Positions 7,801 to 15,968 of a DNA stretch of 57,008 bases are shown here, piece by piece; within the stretch, counting starts at the first letter, position 1; each line of letters begins with the position of its first letter. The stretch lies in NCBI GenBank assembly GCA_012840085.1, contig DUMB01000043.1:1-57008 (forward strand), in the 5' to 3' direction. This DNA comes from Clostridiaceae bacterium. GTDB taxonomy: Bacteria; Bacillota; Clostridia; Acetivibrionales; DUMB01. The notes beneath the pieces are model-generated. The model searched no databases. It saw only the letters and a program-made list of their open reading frames with translations, and was not told where the DNA came from. A program made the translations under genes and the position numbers.

Positions 7801-8921
7801 TTGGACATATCAAGCGTGATAAGCAAACCCGGCCAAATGAACGGTTCACTGCAACCCTCCGGAGAACTGGGCAAAACAGGTATTGTAATCGAACGAAATC
7901 ATGCCATTGACATTTTAAAAGTTATTGCAATTATCGGAGTTCTGATAATACATTCATGTTCCGGTGGTTATAGCTATGGAGTAGGAACATTTAACTGGGT
8001 ATCTGCTGTTTTTTGGGGGTCTTTGACAAGAGCAAGCGTTCCTATTTTTTTAATGTGCAGTGGAGCGCTGTTGCTTAATCCGCAAAAGGAATTACCTGTA
8101 CGGAAGCTTTATTTTAAAAATCTTCTTCGCATTTTGGTTGCTTTGTTCTTCTGGGCAATGGCATACAAGGTATTTGGACTTGTTATAACGCATACACTGA
8201 CAACCCAAAATCTGCTTCAGAGTATTAAAGAGGTTATTTTATATTTAAACATGAGTCTCATCTATATTATCTGCACATTATAATTCTTGTATATGCTTTT
8301 GTTCCGGTTACCCGTATTTTGATAAAGAATGCTACCAGACGTGAGCTTCAATACCTTATTATTTTATGGTTTATTTTAGGCATTTTATATCCCACAGCTA
8401 AACACTTTTGGCCTTTTACTTTACTTTCAGGCATACCTTCCCAGTGGCTTATGAACATGACTTATGCATCGATTGGCTATGGCGTTCTGGGGCAGTATTT
8501 GCAGAAATATACAATATGCAAAAAAGAGATATATCTCTTACTATTGGGTATAGGTTTCGCAGGTGTATTTGCAGGAACATGGATCATGTCCGTTGAGCAA
8601 GGTTCACTTTATGAGCTTTTCTTTGAAGGAATGTCTCCGTTTGTGGCTCTGATGGCAGCAGGCATATTCGGGTTTGTTACTTGTTTTGCCAAGCAAGGCT
8701 TAAAAGCTGGCAGTTTTATTACCCGCATATCCAATGCTTCTTTTTGCATCTACCTGGTACATATATTTTTTATTTACATTTTTAATGCAATAGGCCTGAC
8801 TGTAAGAATTTTACCCAGCCTGGTTTCAATTCCTGTCCTGGCAGGCATAAACTTTTTATGCAGCTATATAGTGTATTTATTAATTTCACGCATACCTGTC
8901 GCAAAGAAGTATTTGGTATAG
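7801..8921 (+). pseudogene. Acyltransferase-3 family membrane protein, split by a -1 frameshift
   Basis: Two frames together make one multi-spanning acyltransferase of the WecH/OafA type. The first (7801-8283) begins at TTG behind AGGGGG and has RNHAIDILKVIAIIGVLIIH with the family histidine, then SVPIFLMCSGALL. The second continues as HESHLYYLHIIILVYAFVPV through about seven hydrophobic segments to 8921. Such enzymes acylate surface glycans. The frames meet at T-TTA-AAC (8244-8250) in phase for a -1 shift, so either a base has been lost or the gene uses programmed frameshifting. If unshifted, translation stops at 8283 after 160 residues. A plain mutation is the simpler reading. Confidence 0.75.
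8244..8250 (+). other. Slippery heptamer T TTA AAC at the frame junction
   Basis: The heptamer fits X-XXY-YYZ exactly in the zero frame of the upstream half (codons TTA, AAC). After a -1 slip the next codon is CAT, entering the downstream acyltransferase frame with continuous family similarity. I see no strong stem-loop just downstream, only a short ATGAG/CTCAT repeat. Confidence 0.4.
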
Positions 8922-9167
8922 ATGTGGGTATTGCTTATATAAATAAACATTTTATATTGTTGCATTCTTATTTATGTAGAACATATGGGTAGGATCATCA
9001 GTTTAGGGTTATCAGTTTGAGAACAACGGCTTAATAATATATTGGCTTTTGATTTATGATTTTCATTAATATGATTTTAACATACGATATTTTAATATAT
9101 GATTATATGTGATTCATAATTAAACATAATAAAATCTTTTAATATGGGGAAAGAGAGGATTTTGAAC

Positions 9168-10124
9168 ATGCTAATTGATTTACCTTTAGAGGAACTAAAA
9201 AAGTATCAGGGTACAAACCCAAGACCACAGGATTTTGATGAATACTGGGAAAAGGCTCTGGAAGAGATGAGGTCGGTTGATCCGAATGTTGAGCTTATAC
9301 CGTCAAAATTCCAAGCTCCTTTTGCAGAATGTTTTGATTTGTATTTTACAGGGGTTCGCGGTGCAAGAATACATGCAAAATACTTAAGGCCCAAAAACAG
9401 TAATAAACCTCATCCTGCAGTTTTATTTTTCCATGGATACGCGGGAAACAGCGGCTCCTGGTCAGACAAGCTTAATTATGTGGCATGCGGCTTTTCAGTT
9501 GCTGCTCTTGACTGCAGAGGCCAGGGGGGACTTTCAGAAGATGTAGGTGGTATTAAGGGGAATACCTTCCATGGACATATAATCAGAGGACTTGATGATT
9601 GCCCTGAAAATCTTCTGTTCAGACAAATATTTCTTGATACGGCACAGCTTGCAAGAATAGTTATGGATATGCCAGAGGTTGATGAAAACAGGGTAGGAGC
9701 TACCGGAGGTTCCCAGGGAGGAGCTTTGACCCTTGCCTGTGCTTCTCTGGAACCAAGGATAAAAAAGGCGGCACTTGCATATCCGTTCCTTTGCGACTAT
9801 AAGAGAGTGTGGGATTTGGACCTTGCAAAAGAAGCTTACGCAGAACTGAAGGATTATTTCAGGCTGTTTGATCCTACTCATGAAAGAGAAAAAGAGGTTT
9901 TCACAACTCTTGGATATATTGATGTACAAAATCTTGTTAACCGCATAAAGGGAGAGGTAATGATGGCTGTTGGCCTTATGGACACAATTTGCCCACCGTC
10001 TACCCAGTTTGCTGCCTTTAATAAAATAGCTTCACCAAAGAAGACAGTTATTTACCCGGACTTTGGCCATGAGAATTTGCCAGGTTTTGACGATATGGTT
10101 TTTGAATTTATGATGGGATTGTAG
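9168..10124 (+). CDS. Acetyl xylan esterase / cephalosporin-C deacetylase (CE7)
   Basis: This alpha/beta hydrolase has 318 residues. It shows the CE7 signatures: start LPLEELKKYQGTNPRPQDFD, RGQGG, nucleophile Ser in GGSQGG (about residue 182), Asp in GLMDTICPP and His in FGHEN. The family removes acetyl groups from xylo-oligosaccharides and other small acetyl esters. There is no signal peptide, so it acts in the cytoplasm. I chose ATG 9168 because GAGAGG lies nine bases upstream and the family N-terminus aligns; the in-frame ATG at 9144 has no ribosome site. It stands alone, with a decayed partial copy 1.5 kb downstream. Confidence 0.92.
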   Translation: MLIDLPLEELKKYQGTNPRPQDFDEYWEKALEEMRSVDPNVELIPSKFQAPFAECFDLYFTGVRGARIHAKYLRPKNSNKPHPAVLFFHGYAGNSGSWSDKLNYVACGFSVAALDCRGQGGLSEDVGGIKGNTFHGHIIRGLDDCPENLLFRQIFLDTAQLARIVMDMPEVDENRVGATGGSQGGALTLACASLEPRIKKAALAYPFLCDYKRVWDLDLAKEAYAELKDYFRLFDPTHEREKEVFTTLGYIDVQNLVNRIKGEVMMAVGLMDTICPPSTQFAAFNKIASPKKTVIYPDFGHENLPGFDDMVFEFMMGL

Positions 10125-10210
10125 GGTGAAAGAAAAACTTACTAAAATATATAGACCATTTACTGGTTGTAATGGGCTGCAAATTACGAAAATTATCCCC
10201 TGATTACCAA

Positions 10211-10299
10211 TATATCCAAATCCACTTCCCAGATACCAATGTCTTGCTTAGCAAGCGCGTTATCCTTCATCTTTAGAAAATAAAGTGGATTTGGATATA
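10211..10299. repeat. Inverted repeat with 17-bp perfect arms
   Basis: TATATCCAAATCCACTT (10211-10227) is perfectly complementary to 10283-10299, enclosing 55 bases with an inner hairpin CTTGC-TTA-GCAAG. It lies in the 302-base gap between convergent genes. It could be a two-way transcription end or a small non-autonomous mobile element. A diverged copy of the inner part (TTGCTCAGCCAGTGCGT) begins near 10324. Nothing else is seen in this gap. Confidence 0.7.
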
Positions 10300-10426
10300 A
10301 CTTTGTTGGGGTAAGATGATACATTGCTCAGCCAGTGCGTAGAGGTTCAACTATTATATGAAAATTCACCCGGTATGTATAAAAAATTTAAAACAGTGTT
10401 AACGAGCAGGAAAAAAAGGGCTGGCT

Positions 10427-11356
10427 TTACTCCTCCATAATTTTCTTAAGATACGAAATTCCATTTCTGACTTCATCTGTTTTAATGCTTGATTTCAGCT
10501 CCAGAACCTTGATAATATCAAGTTTAAAATATTCCGTAAAGGCTCTGAAGTCTGTTCTGTCCATGCCTGGTGCGGAGTGATCGGTTAAACCTGTGGTATC
10601 ATGTATATGCATTCCAATCAAATGTTGTTTATATTTTTCCAGAAGCTTTTTGCTCTCGACCAAACCCAGGTTTTCCAGAACTTCACCGTGGCCGATATCA
10701 TACCATAATCCAATGGGATAATCCGAATACTTGGAAAACCAGTCTTCATACTCATCTATTGTAGGTATATCGAAGAAATAGTATCTGTTTTCTAATCCCA
10801 GCTTTATGTTATAGCCCTTTTTGGCAATATATTCGGATAGTTCCTCAATACTTTTCCCGGAGGCATTTACAAAGTCTGATCTTTGCCGTCTGCGTTCTTC
10901 CTGCAGCATGCATTTAATTCTTTCATACTCTTCCGTTCCTTTTTGCTTGTGCTTAAACAGTAGTCTCAGGGTGTCTTCCATATTATTTTCATCTTTTATA
11001 TAACCTGTGTGAATTACAACTGCATTTGCTCCTAAGAAATGTGAGAGGTCCAATGTTCGTTTGGTGTAAGCTACAGCCATCACCCTATATTCTTCGTCTG
11101 TATTGGATAACACCATTTCTGGTTTTATATCTTCTGAAACCATATCTTCAGGACAGTAATTATGCACACTACTAACTCTGATTCTACCGGCATTTAAAAA
11201 TGGCATAATATCATCAATAATGCGCTGGGTTATATTGTAATTTAGTTCAATGGTTGTGATATTAACTGATTCAAATTCCTCAATGAATGATTCTGCATCA
11301 TGGTACCTGACTGCATTCCATGAGGTAGATATTGCCAATGTTTCCGACACTCTCAT
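10427..11356 (-). CDS. Sugar phosphate isomerase/epimerase-like TIM-barrel protein
   Basis: The protein has 309 residues of the xylose-isomerase-like/AP-endonuclease-2 fold. Metal-site motifs appear in order: GANAVVIHTG, LENRYYF (Glu), WYDIGHGE (Asp, His) and GMHIHDTTG (His). The family includes sugar epimerases, isomerases and inosose dehydratases; the substrate cannot be read from sequence. No signal peptide is present, so it is cytoplasmic. It is a single-gene unit convergent with the CE7 esterase gene. It starts with ATG at 11356. Confidence 0.8.
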   Translation of the reverse strand: MRVSETLAISTSWNAVRYHDAESFIEEFESVNITTIELNYNITQRIIDDIMPFLNAGRIRVSSVHNYCPEDMVSEDIKPEMVLSNTDEEYRVMAVAYTKRTLDLSHFLGANAVVIHTGYIKDENNMEDTLRLLFKHKQKGTEEYERIKCMLQEERRRQRSDFVNASGKSIEELSEYIAKKGYNIKLGLENRYYFFDIPTIDEYEDWFSKYSDYPIGLWYDIGHGEVLENLGLVESKKLLEKYKQHLIGMHIHDTTGLTDHSAPGMDRTDFRAFTEYFKLDIIKVLELKSSIKTDEVRNGISYLKKIMEE

Positions 11357-11622
11357 ACCATAGCACCTACTATAAATTTCATGTTATACACCTGCTATAA
11401 TTAATTAACTGCCTTGTTGCGGTTCCACAAGCGAATCCCGTGAGGCAGTAACAGAAGAATCAATAAACAAGTAATCTACTTGGCAAAATAGCCCATATAA
11501 ATTATATAGGAAAATGTTTATAAAATATATATGAAATATTAAAAATAAGAAAATTTATCCAGGTTACGTGTACGGTCTTCTGCCCAAATTCTGCCGGATA
11601 AAAAAAGACTTAAAAAAACAAG

Positions 11623-11797
11623 GAAGCTTATGCAGAACTGAAGGATTATTTCAGGCTGTTTGATCCTACTCATGAAAGAGAAAAAGAGGTTTTCACAACT
11701 CTTGGATATAAAGAAGACAGTTATCTACCCGGACTTTGGCCATGAGGATTTGTCAGGCTTTGACGATATGGTTTTTGAATTTATGATGGGTTTATAA
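11623..11797 (+). pseudogene. Decayed partial copy of the CE7 esterase gene
   Basis: 11623-11709 repeats about 9832-9918 of the esterase gene and 11710-11797 repeats about 10037-10124. The roughly 120 bases in between are deleted, and the junction is out of frame. The few base changes (for example TTACGC to TTATGC, and TTG-TAG to TTA-TAA at the end) show a moderately recent duplication. The 5' two-thirds are missing. Together with the flanking sequence it fills the 598-base gap between 11357 and 11954, which has no other gene. Confidence 0.9.
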
Positions 11798-11823
11798 AAT
11801 AGAAAATATTAATAGAAAATGTT

Positions 11824-11873
11824 AAAGGAAAAAGGGAGAAAGAGCATGCAGCTTTTAACCCCCTTTTTCCTTT
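11824..11873. terminator. Large hairpin, probable two-way terminator
   Basis: AAAGGAAAAAGGG (11824-11836) pairs perfectly with CCCTTTTTCCTTT (11861-11873) across a 24-base loop. The pyrimidine-rich arm gives a T-rich 3' side on the plus strand. It lies between the esterase remnant (plus) and the 3' end of the M14 peptidase gene (minus). Confidence 0.6.
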
Positions 11874-11954
11874 TATGCCACAGCCCCAAAAATCTTATTC
11901 CACAGCCCCTATTATCATTTTATTTTATGCTAGAGCTCCGAGAATCGGTTTATT

Positions 11955-13226
11955 TTATACCACAGCCCCAAGAAGCATAATTTCTTCGTTACGGGCATAT
12001 ATGCTGTCGAATTGGGTAATTGGCAACGGGTTGACACCTCTGCCCACTTCTATGGTGAAGCCCGGTCTTCTGAAATCTTGTATGAACCAGTCTTTATATC
12101 CTGCGTAGGCAGCCTCTCCTGCGATACCTATAGGAGTATATCCGCTTGCCTGTGCAAAGATATTTGCTATTGTTTGTGATTCAGGTGGTGCAAGGTTCAT
12201 GAAGTCCCAGTATATTACCTCTCCTTGCGTATGATAGGCAATTACCAGTCTGAAATTATGGCTTCTTGTAAAATTGTACATTGCAATGGATTCCGGCTCT
12301 GATAAAGGTGCTTCACCGCCATAATCCCTTGGTGCAGGTGATGTAATTCCCATTTCCAGTTCGAGAAGCTTTTCTTCTTCCCATGCAGCAGGATAATTAA
12401 GGTTTAGGTCGACACCTCTTATATTAGCTTTCCAAACACGTGGAAGGGGCAGCCCCGAAGTGTTCAGACGTGCTGCATTTTGATAAGTAGGATTTGTATA
12501 GTTAGGCCACCGTGTTACCAGGTCTACCCCGTCAGGGTTTACCATAGGTATAATGTATATGCTGCTGCTGTTAAATATATTTGTTATATTATATCCCCGG
12601 ATGTTTCCGCGGGTTGAGTATGCTTTCGCGTAATTTTCTATAAACTTCATTAATACCGGGGTGGTAATCCATTCATTTGCGTGATGTGCTCCGTTATATG
12701 ACACTTCATGCGCGCCACGGCCCAACCGTATATAATACAAGTTCTTGCCCATTACACTTGTACCGATGGTTCCGGTTTCAAGAAAAGGATATCTCGCTCT
12801 GAGACCCTGAATTTGCAGCTCAAGAATTTCATAAGTATAGTCAATGTCTGTAAAGACAACATCTATTCCATAAGGAACAATGATTTGCTGTCCTATGGCC
12901 AATGCAAGAGGGTTTATGCCGGGATTTGCAGTCAATATGGCGTTTACAGTGGTATAGTATCTTCTGGATATATTGTATAAAGTGTCGCCCCGCCGGATAG
13001 TATATACGTCATAACCCCTAAGAAGTCTTTCGAATATGCTCCAGGTTGCAGGTCCTACAATTCCGTCAGGAAGGAGATTGTTGTCTCTTTGAAATGCAAT
13101 TACCGCCTGCTGGGTGCTTGGGCCAAATACTCCATCTATAGGACCTGCATTGTAACCAATTTTGTTGAGCAGACTCTGAACAAGTTTTACATCCGGGCCT
13201 GTAGAACCTGGTAATAATGTTTCCAT
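11955..13226 (-). CDS. Cell-wall M14 endopeptidase with PG-binding and LysM modules (ENP1-like)
   Basis: The protein has 423 residues. Residues about 5-68 are a peptidoglycan-binding-1 module (GSTGPDVKLVQSLLNKIGY, DGVFGPSTQQAV). Residues 74-118 are a LysM repeat (YTIRRGDTLYNISRRYY). About 125-423 are a zinc carboxypeptidase-like domain with HHANEW (H182, E185), a third ligand in AYHTQGE and catalytic Glu in TIEVGRG. This order matches gamma-D-glutamyl-diaminopimelate endopeptidase I of spore-forming bacteria, which cuts peptidoglycan stem peptides. No signal peptide is seen, as in ENP1. The last codons (GGGGCTGTGGTA) are echoed twice just downstream. Confidence 0.9.
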   Translation of the reverse strand: METLLPGSTGPDVKLVQSLLNKIGYNAGPIDGVFGPSTQQAVIAFQRDNNLLPDGIVGPATWSIFERLLRGYDVYTIRRGDTLYNISRRYYTTVNAILTANPGINPLALAIGQQIIVPYGIDVVFTDIDYTYEILELQIQGLRARYPFLETGTIGTSVMGKNLYYIRLGRGAHEVSYNGAHHANEWITTPVLMKFIENYAKAYSTRGNIRGYNITNIFNSSSIYIIPMVNPDGVDLVTRWPNYTNPTYQNAARLNTSGLPLPRVWKANIRGVDLNLNYPAAWEEEKLLELEMGITSPAPRDYGGEAPLSEPESIAMYNFTRSHNFRLVIAYHTQGEVIYWDFMNLAPPESQTIANIFAQASGYTPIGIAGEAAYAGYKDWFIQDFRRPGFTIEVGRGVNPLPITQFDSIYARNEEIMLLGAVV

Positions 13227-13872
13227 AGCTAACCATCACCACACGATGTGTTTTTAAGTAAAACCAATCCTCATATATCTTATTGCGAAAAAATGAAAAT
13301 GTGCCTGTCATGAAAGCAACAAGTAAAACCATAATGAAAAAGAAAGGACATACCATACATAACATATATAATATGTCCCTTTCTTAGTTTTCAATATTTT
13401 CCCTTAATTGTTCTCTCTTTTTTAATTGCCGGAACCTTTCTAAACAGTTCCTGGCTTTTCTGCCGGTGTGTTCCTAATTTTTCCTACCGGCCTGCCGGTG
13501 TCTTGAGCACGTTCCAAACAGTCTATATGTTTAATTCTGAGCTGGCCGGTGTAAAAGGAGCTAGGTAATATTTTATCTGCTGCAAAATTAGGTGGTTTAA
13601 TATTAGTATATGAAATGCAGTGGCAATTGTTACATTTATGTAAACTGATTGTTTTATCAATTATTTGTTGCTATAATTGTAATTGTTGTATTAAAAAAAT
13701 GTGTTACATGTTAACCGGTGAAAGTATAATATATATAATAAATACCATAGATTTTGTGTGCATACCGGTATTTCAATTTTATAAGAATAGAAGCAATTTA
13801 TGTTTAATATTTTTATTAGGTATATTAATCTTCATTAAAATAACGACAAAACTTGTCTTCAGGAGGTAGCTC
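13227..13872. other. Non-coding region with CCGGTGT repeats
   Basis: The 646 bases between divergent genes lack a convincing gene. Three copies of GCCGGTGT occur (about 13463-13549), two of them near short CCGG-centred inverted repeats. A long plus-strand frame (13615-13869) is hydrophobic, cysteine-rich and without a ribosome site, so I treat it as chance. The region presumably holds the promoters for both neighbours; TATAAT-like boxes occur near 13669 and 13727. Confidence 0.5.
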
Positions 13873-15189
13873 ATGACCTATGACAAAGCATGGGTGATAT
13901 CTGCGAATATGGGTTTGGGACACCAGCGTGCTGTTTACCCTTTAAGAGATAATGCTCACAATGGAATACGTCTTTTTGGAGATGATCTGGTTAGCTCATC
14001 GAAAGAAAGAAGACTGTGGATGATTTTTCAAAAATCCTACGAGTTTCTGTCACGGACAAGAAATATTCCTTTGGTTGGTCCTCCGTTATTTAGCATATTG
14101 GAGAAAGTGCAGAATATTTCTCCCTACTATCCTTTTAAGGATCGCTCCCGGCCATCATTCCAGGTAAAGTCACTGTATTCACTCATAAAAGGGGGAATGG
14201 GTCACGGCCTTAGTACTTTGCTTTCTTCAAAGAGGCTGCCTGTAATTACTTCCTTTTATGCTGCAGCAATAGCTGTGGAGGAGTTAACTGATCTTCCGGT
14301 ATATTGCATAATTTGTGATGCGGACATAAACAGAGTATGGGTTTCCAAAGATCCTAAAAAGAGCAGGATAGTTTACTTTGTGCCGTGTGGACGTGCAATG
14401 CGAAGGTTGAAACAATATGGGGTTCCTGATGATAGAATATTTGTCACGGGATTTCCCTTACCTGATGAAAATATCGGCGGATTATCAATGCATATACTGA
14501 AACGTGACCTTTCCCAGCGTTTGGATCGTCTTGACCCAACTGGTCATTTTAGTATAATACACGGGGAAGAAGTTGCATATTACCTGGGGCACACAAAATA
14601 TTCCACAAAAAAGCCGGAATGCATAACTGTAACATATGCTGTAGGAGGAGCAGGTGCTCAGACAGAGATTGCACGAGACGTAGTAAGAGGGCTTATGCCT
14701 CAGATTAAAGCCGGAAAGGTAAAACTGAACCTGGTGGCTGGCGTGAGGGAAAATGTACGACAGAATTTTGAGAATTTCCTTAATAAAATGGGATTAAGCA
14801 ATAATGAAGCTGTAAGAGTTATACACGATAACAGTTTTGAAAGGTACTATTTGAAGTTCTCCGATATACTGCATACTACCGATGTATTGTGGACAAAGCC
14901 ATCAGAACTGAGTTTCTATTGTGGACTGGGCATTCCAATTATAATGGCTCCATGTATAGGGCCCCATGAAGCTGCAAATAAGATGTGGCTTCAGGAAATT
15001 GGTGCAGGAATACCACAGGTGGATGCTAAATACTGCGGAGAATGGCTTATGGATTATCTTATAGATGGGAGATTTGCTCAGGCTGCATGGGACGGATTCC
15101 TTTATGCCAGGAGTATGGGTAAATACAAGATTCAGGAAGTTCTGGCTACAGGCACGATGACAAGGGAAATATCTCCTGTAAAACGGTAG
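13873..15189 (+). CDS. GT-B-fold glycosyltransferase-like protein of unknown specificity
   Basis: The protein has 438 residues. It begins VISANMGLGHQRAVYPLRD, a Gly-His loop like that of MurG and diacylglycerol glucosyl/galactosyltransferases. Near the C-terminus it has LHTTDVLWTKPSELSFYCGL followed by GIPIIMAPCIGPHE, resembling the sugar-nucleotide-binding alpha/beta/alpha motif of that superfamily. No membrane segment is obvious. It likely handles an envelope glycolipid or glycan, judging from the fold and the neighbouring envelope genes, but neither donor nor acceptor can be named. The ATG at 13873 follows AGGAGGT by five bases. It is likely cotranscribed with the rhomboid-like gene 88 bases downstream. 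Confidence 0.6.
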   Translation: MTYDKAWVISANMGLGHQRAVYPLRDNAHNGIRLFGDDLVSSSKERRLWMIFQKSYEFLSRTRNIPLVGPPLFSILEKVQNISPYYPFKDRSRPSFQVKSLYSLIKGGMGHGLSTLLSSKRLPVITSFYAAAIAVEELTDLPVYCIICDADINRVWVSKDPKKSRIVYFVPCGRAMRRLKQYGVPDDRIFVTGFPLPDENIGGLSMHILKRDLSQRLDRLDPTGHFSIIHGEEVAYYLGHTKYSTKKPECITVTYAVGGAGAQTEIARDVVRGLMPQIKAGKVKLNLVAGVRENVRQNFENFLNKMGLSNNEAVRVIHDNSFERYYLKFSDILHTTDVLWTKPSELSFYCGLGIPIIMAPCIGPHEAANKMWLQEIGAGIPQVDAKYCGEWLMDYLIDGRFAQAAWDGFLYARSMGKYKIQEVLATGTMTREISPVKR

Positions 15190-15277
15190 AGTATGGAATG
15201 ACCGCAATGAGGAGTATTCTTTTAATACAAATAGGAAAACATCTGCTCTGTAAAGATTTTTAAGGAGTCGGTTGCTT

Positions 15278-15937
15278 ATGAAATGGTTGGACAAGCTGGA
15301 AAGAAAATTTGGACGTTATGCCATTAAGAATCTGATGATGTATATAATTGCCCTAAATATGGCTGTATACCTGATAATGCTCACTGACAGGACAGGATGG
15401 GTAATAAGGAAGCTAATGCTTATACCTTCTCTTTTGCTAAAAGGTGAGATATGGAGACTTTTTACGTATATATTTATACCGCCTGAGTCTTCTATGATTT
15501 TTATTTTTTTTGTTTTGTATTTTTATTATCTGATTGGTACCAGCTTGGAGCAACAATGGGGTAGTTTCAGATTTAATGTTTATTACTTAATAGGCATGTT
15601 GGGTACTACAATAGCAGCGTTTATCAGCGGAACAGGTGCCACAGGTGTATATTTGAACCTGTCGCTGTTTTTAGCATTTGCCTATATGTATCCAAACTAT
15701 GAAATACTGCTGTTCTTTTTCGTTCCTATTAAGGTAAAGTACCTGGGATGGCTTAACATTGCGTTTATTGCATATGCAGTGCTTACAGAACCTTTACCGG
15801 GTAAAGTTGCAGCTGTAGCATCGATAATTAACTTTATAGTTTTCTTTGGGAGAGATTTTATTAATTTTATTAAAACTAAAATACAGGTACACCGGAACAG
15901 AAAAAAGTTTTTCAGAGATATAAGAGGAAGAAGATGA
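15278..15937 (+). CDS. Rhomboid-fold membrane protein lacking catalytic residues
   Basis: The protein has about 219 residues and five to six hydrophobic segments. The layout resembles rhomboids: GEIWRLFTYIFIPP after the first membrane helix (the WR motif region), then a Tyr-rich helix with GTSLEQQWGSFRFNVYYLIG, which is a typical rhomboid signature. Where GxSG should appear there is TGVYLNLSLFLAFA, and the final His is not seen. It should therefore be an inactive rhomboid-like protein with a binding or quality-control role. The start is ATG 15278, ten bases after AAGGAG. The C-terminus is basic and cytoplasmic. It is followed 31 bases later by the DacF-type gene. Confidence 0.65.
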   Translation: MKWLDKLERKFGRYAIKNLMMYIIALNMAVYLIMLTDRTGWVIRKLMLIPSLLLKGEIWRLFTYIFIPPESSMIFIFFVLYFYYLIGTSLEQQWGSFRFNVYYLIGMLGTTIAAFISGTGATGVYLNLSLFLAFAYMYPNYEILLFFFVPIKVKYLGWLNIAFIAYAVLTEPLPGKVAAVASIINFIVFFGRDFINFIKTKIQVHRNRKKFFRDIRGRR

Positions 15938-15968
15938 AGATTTAATTATTATACGAGGGGTATGGAAA

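Noticed and set aside
13615..13869. 84-residue hydrophobic, Cys-rich frame upstream of the GT-B-like gene
   Set aside because: There is no ribosome site, the composition is that expected of AT-rich DNA, and no motif is present.
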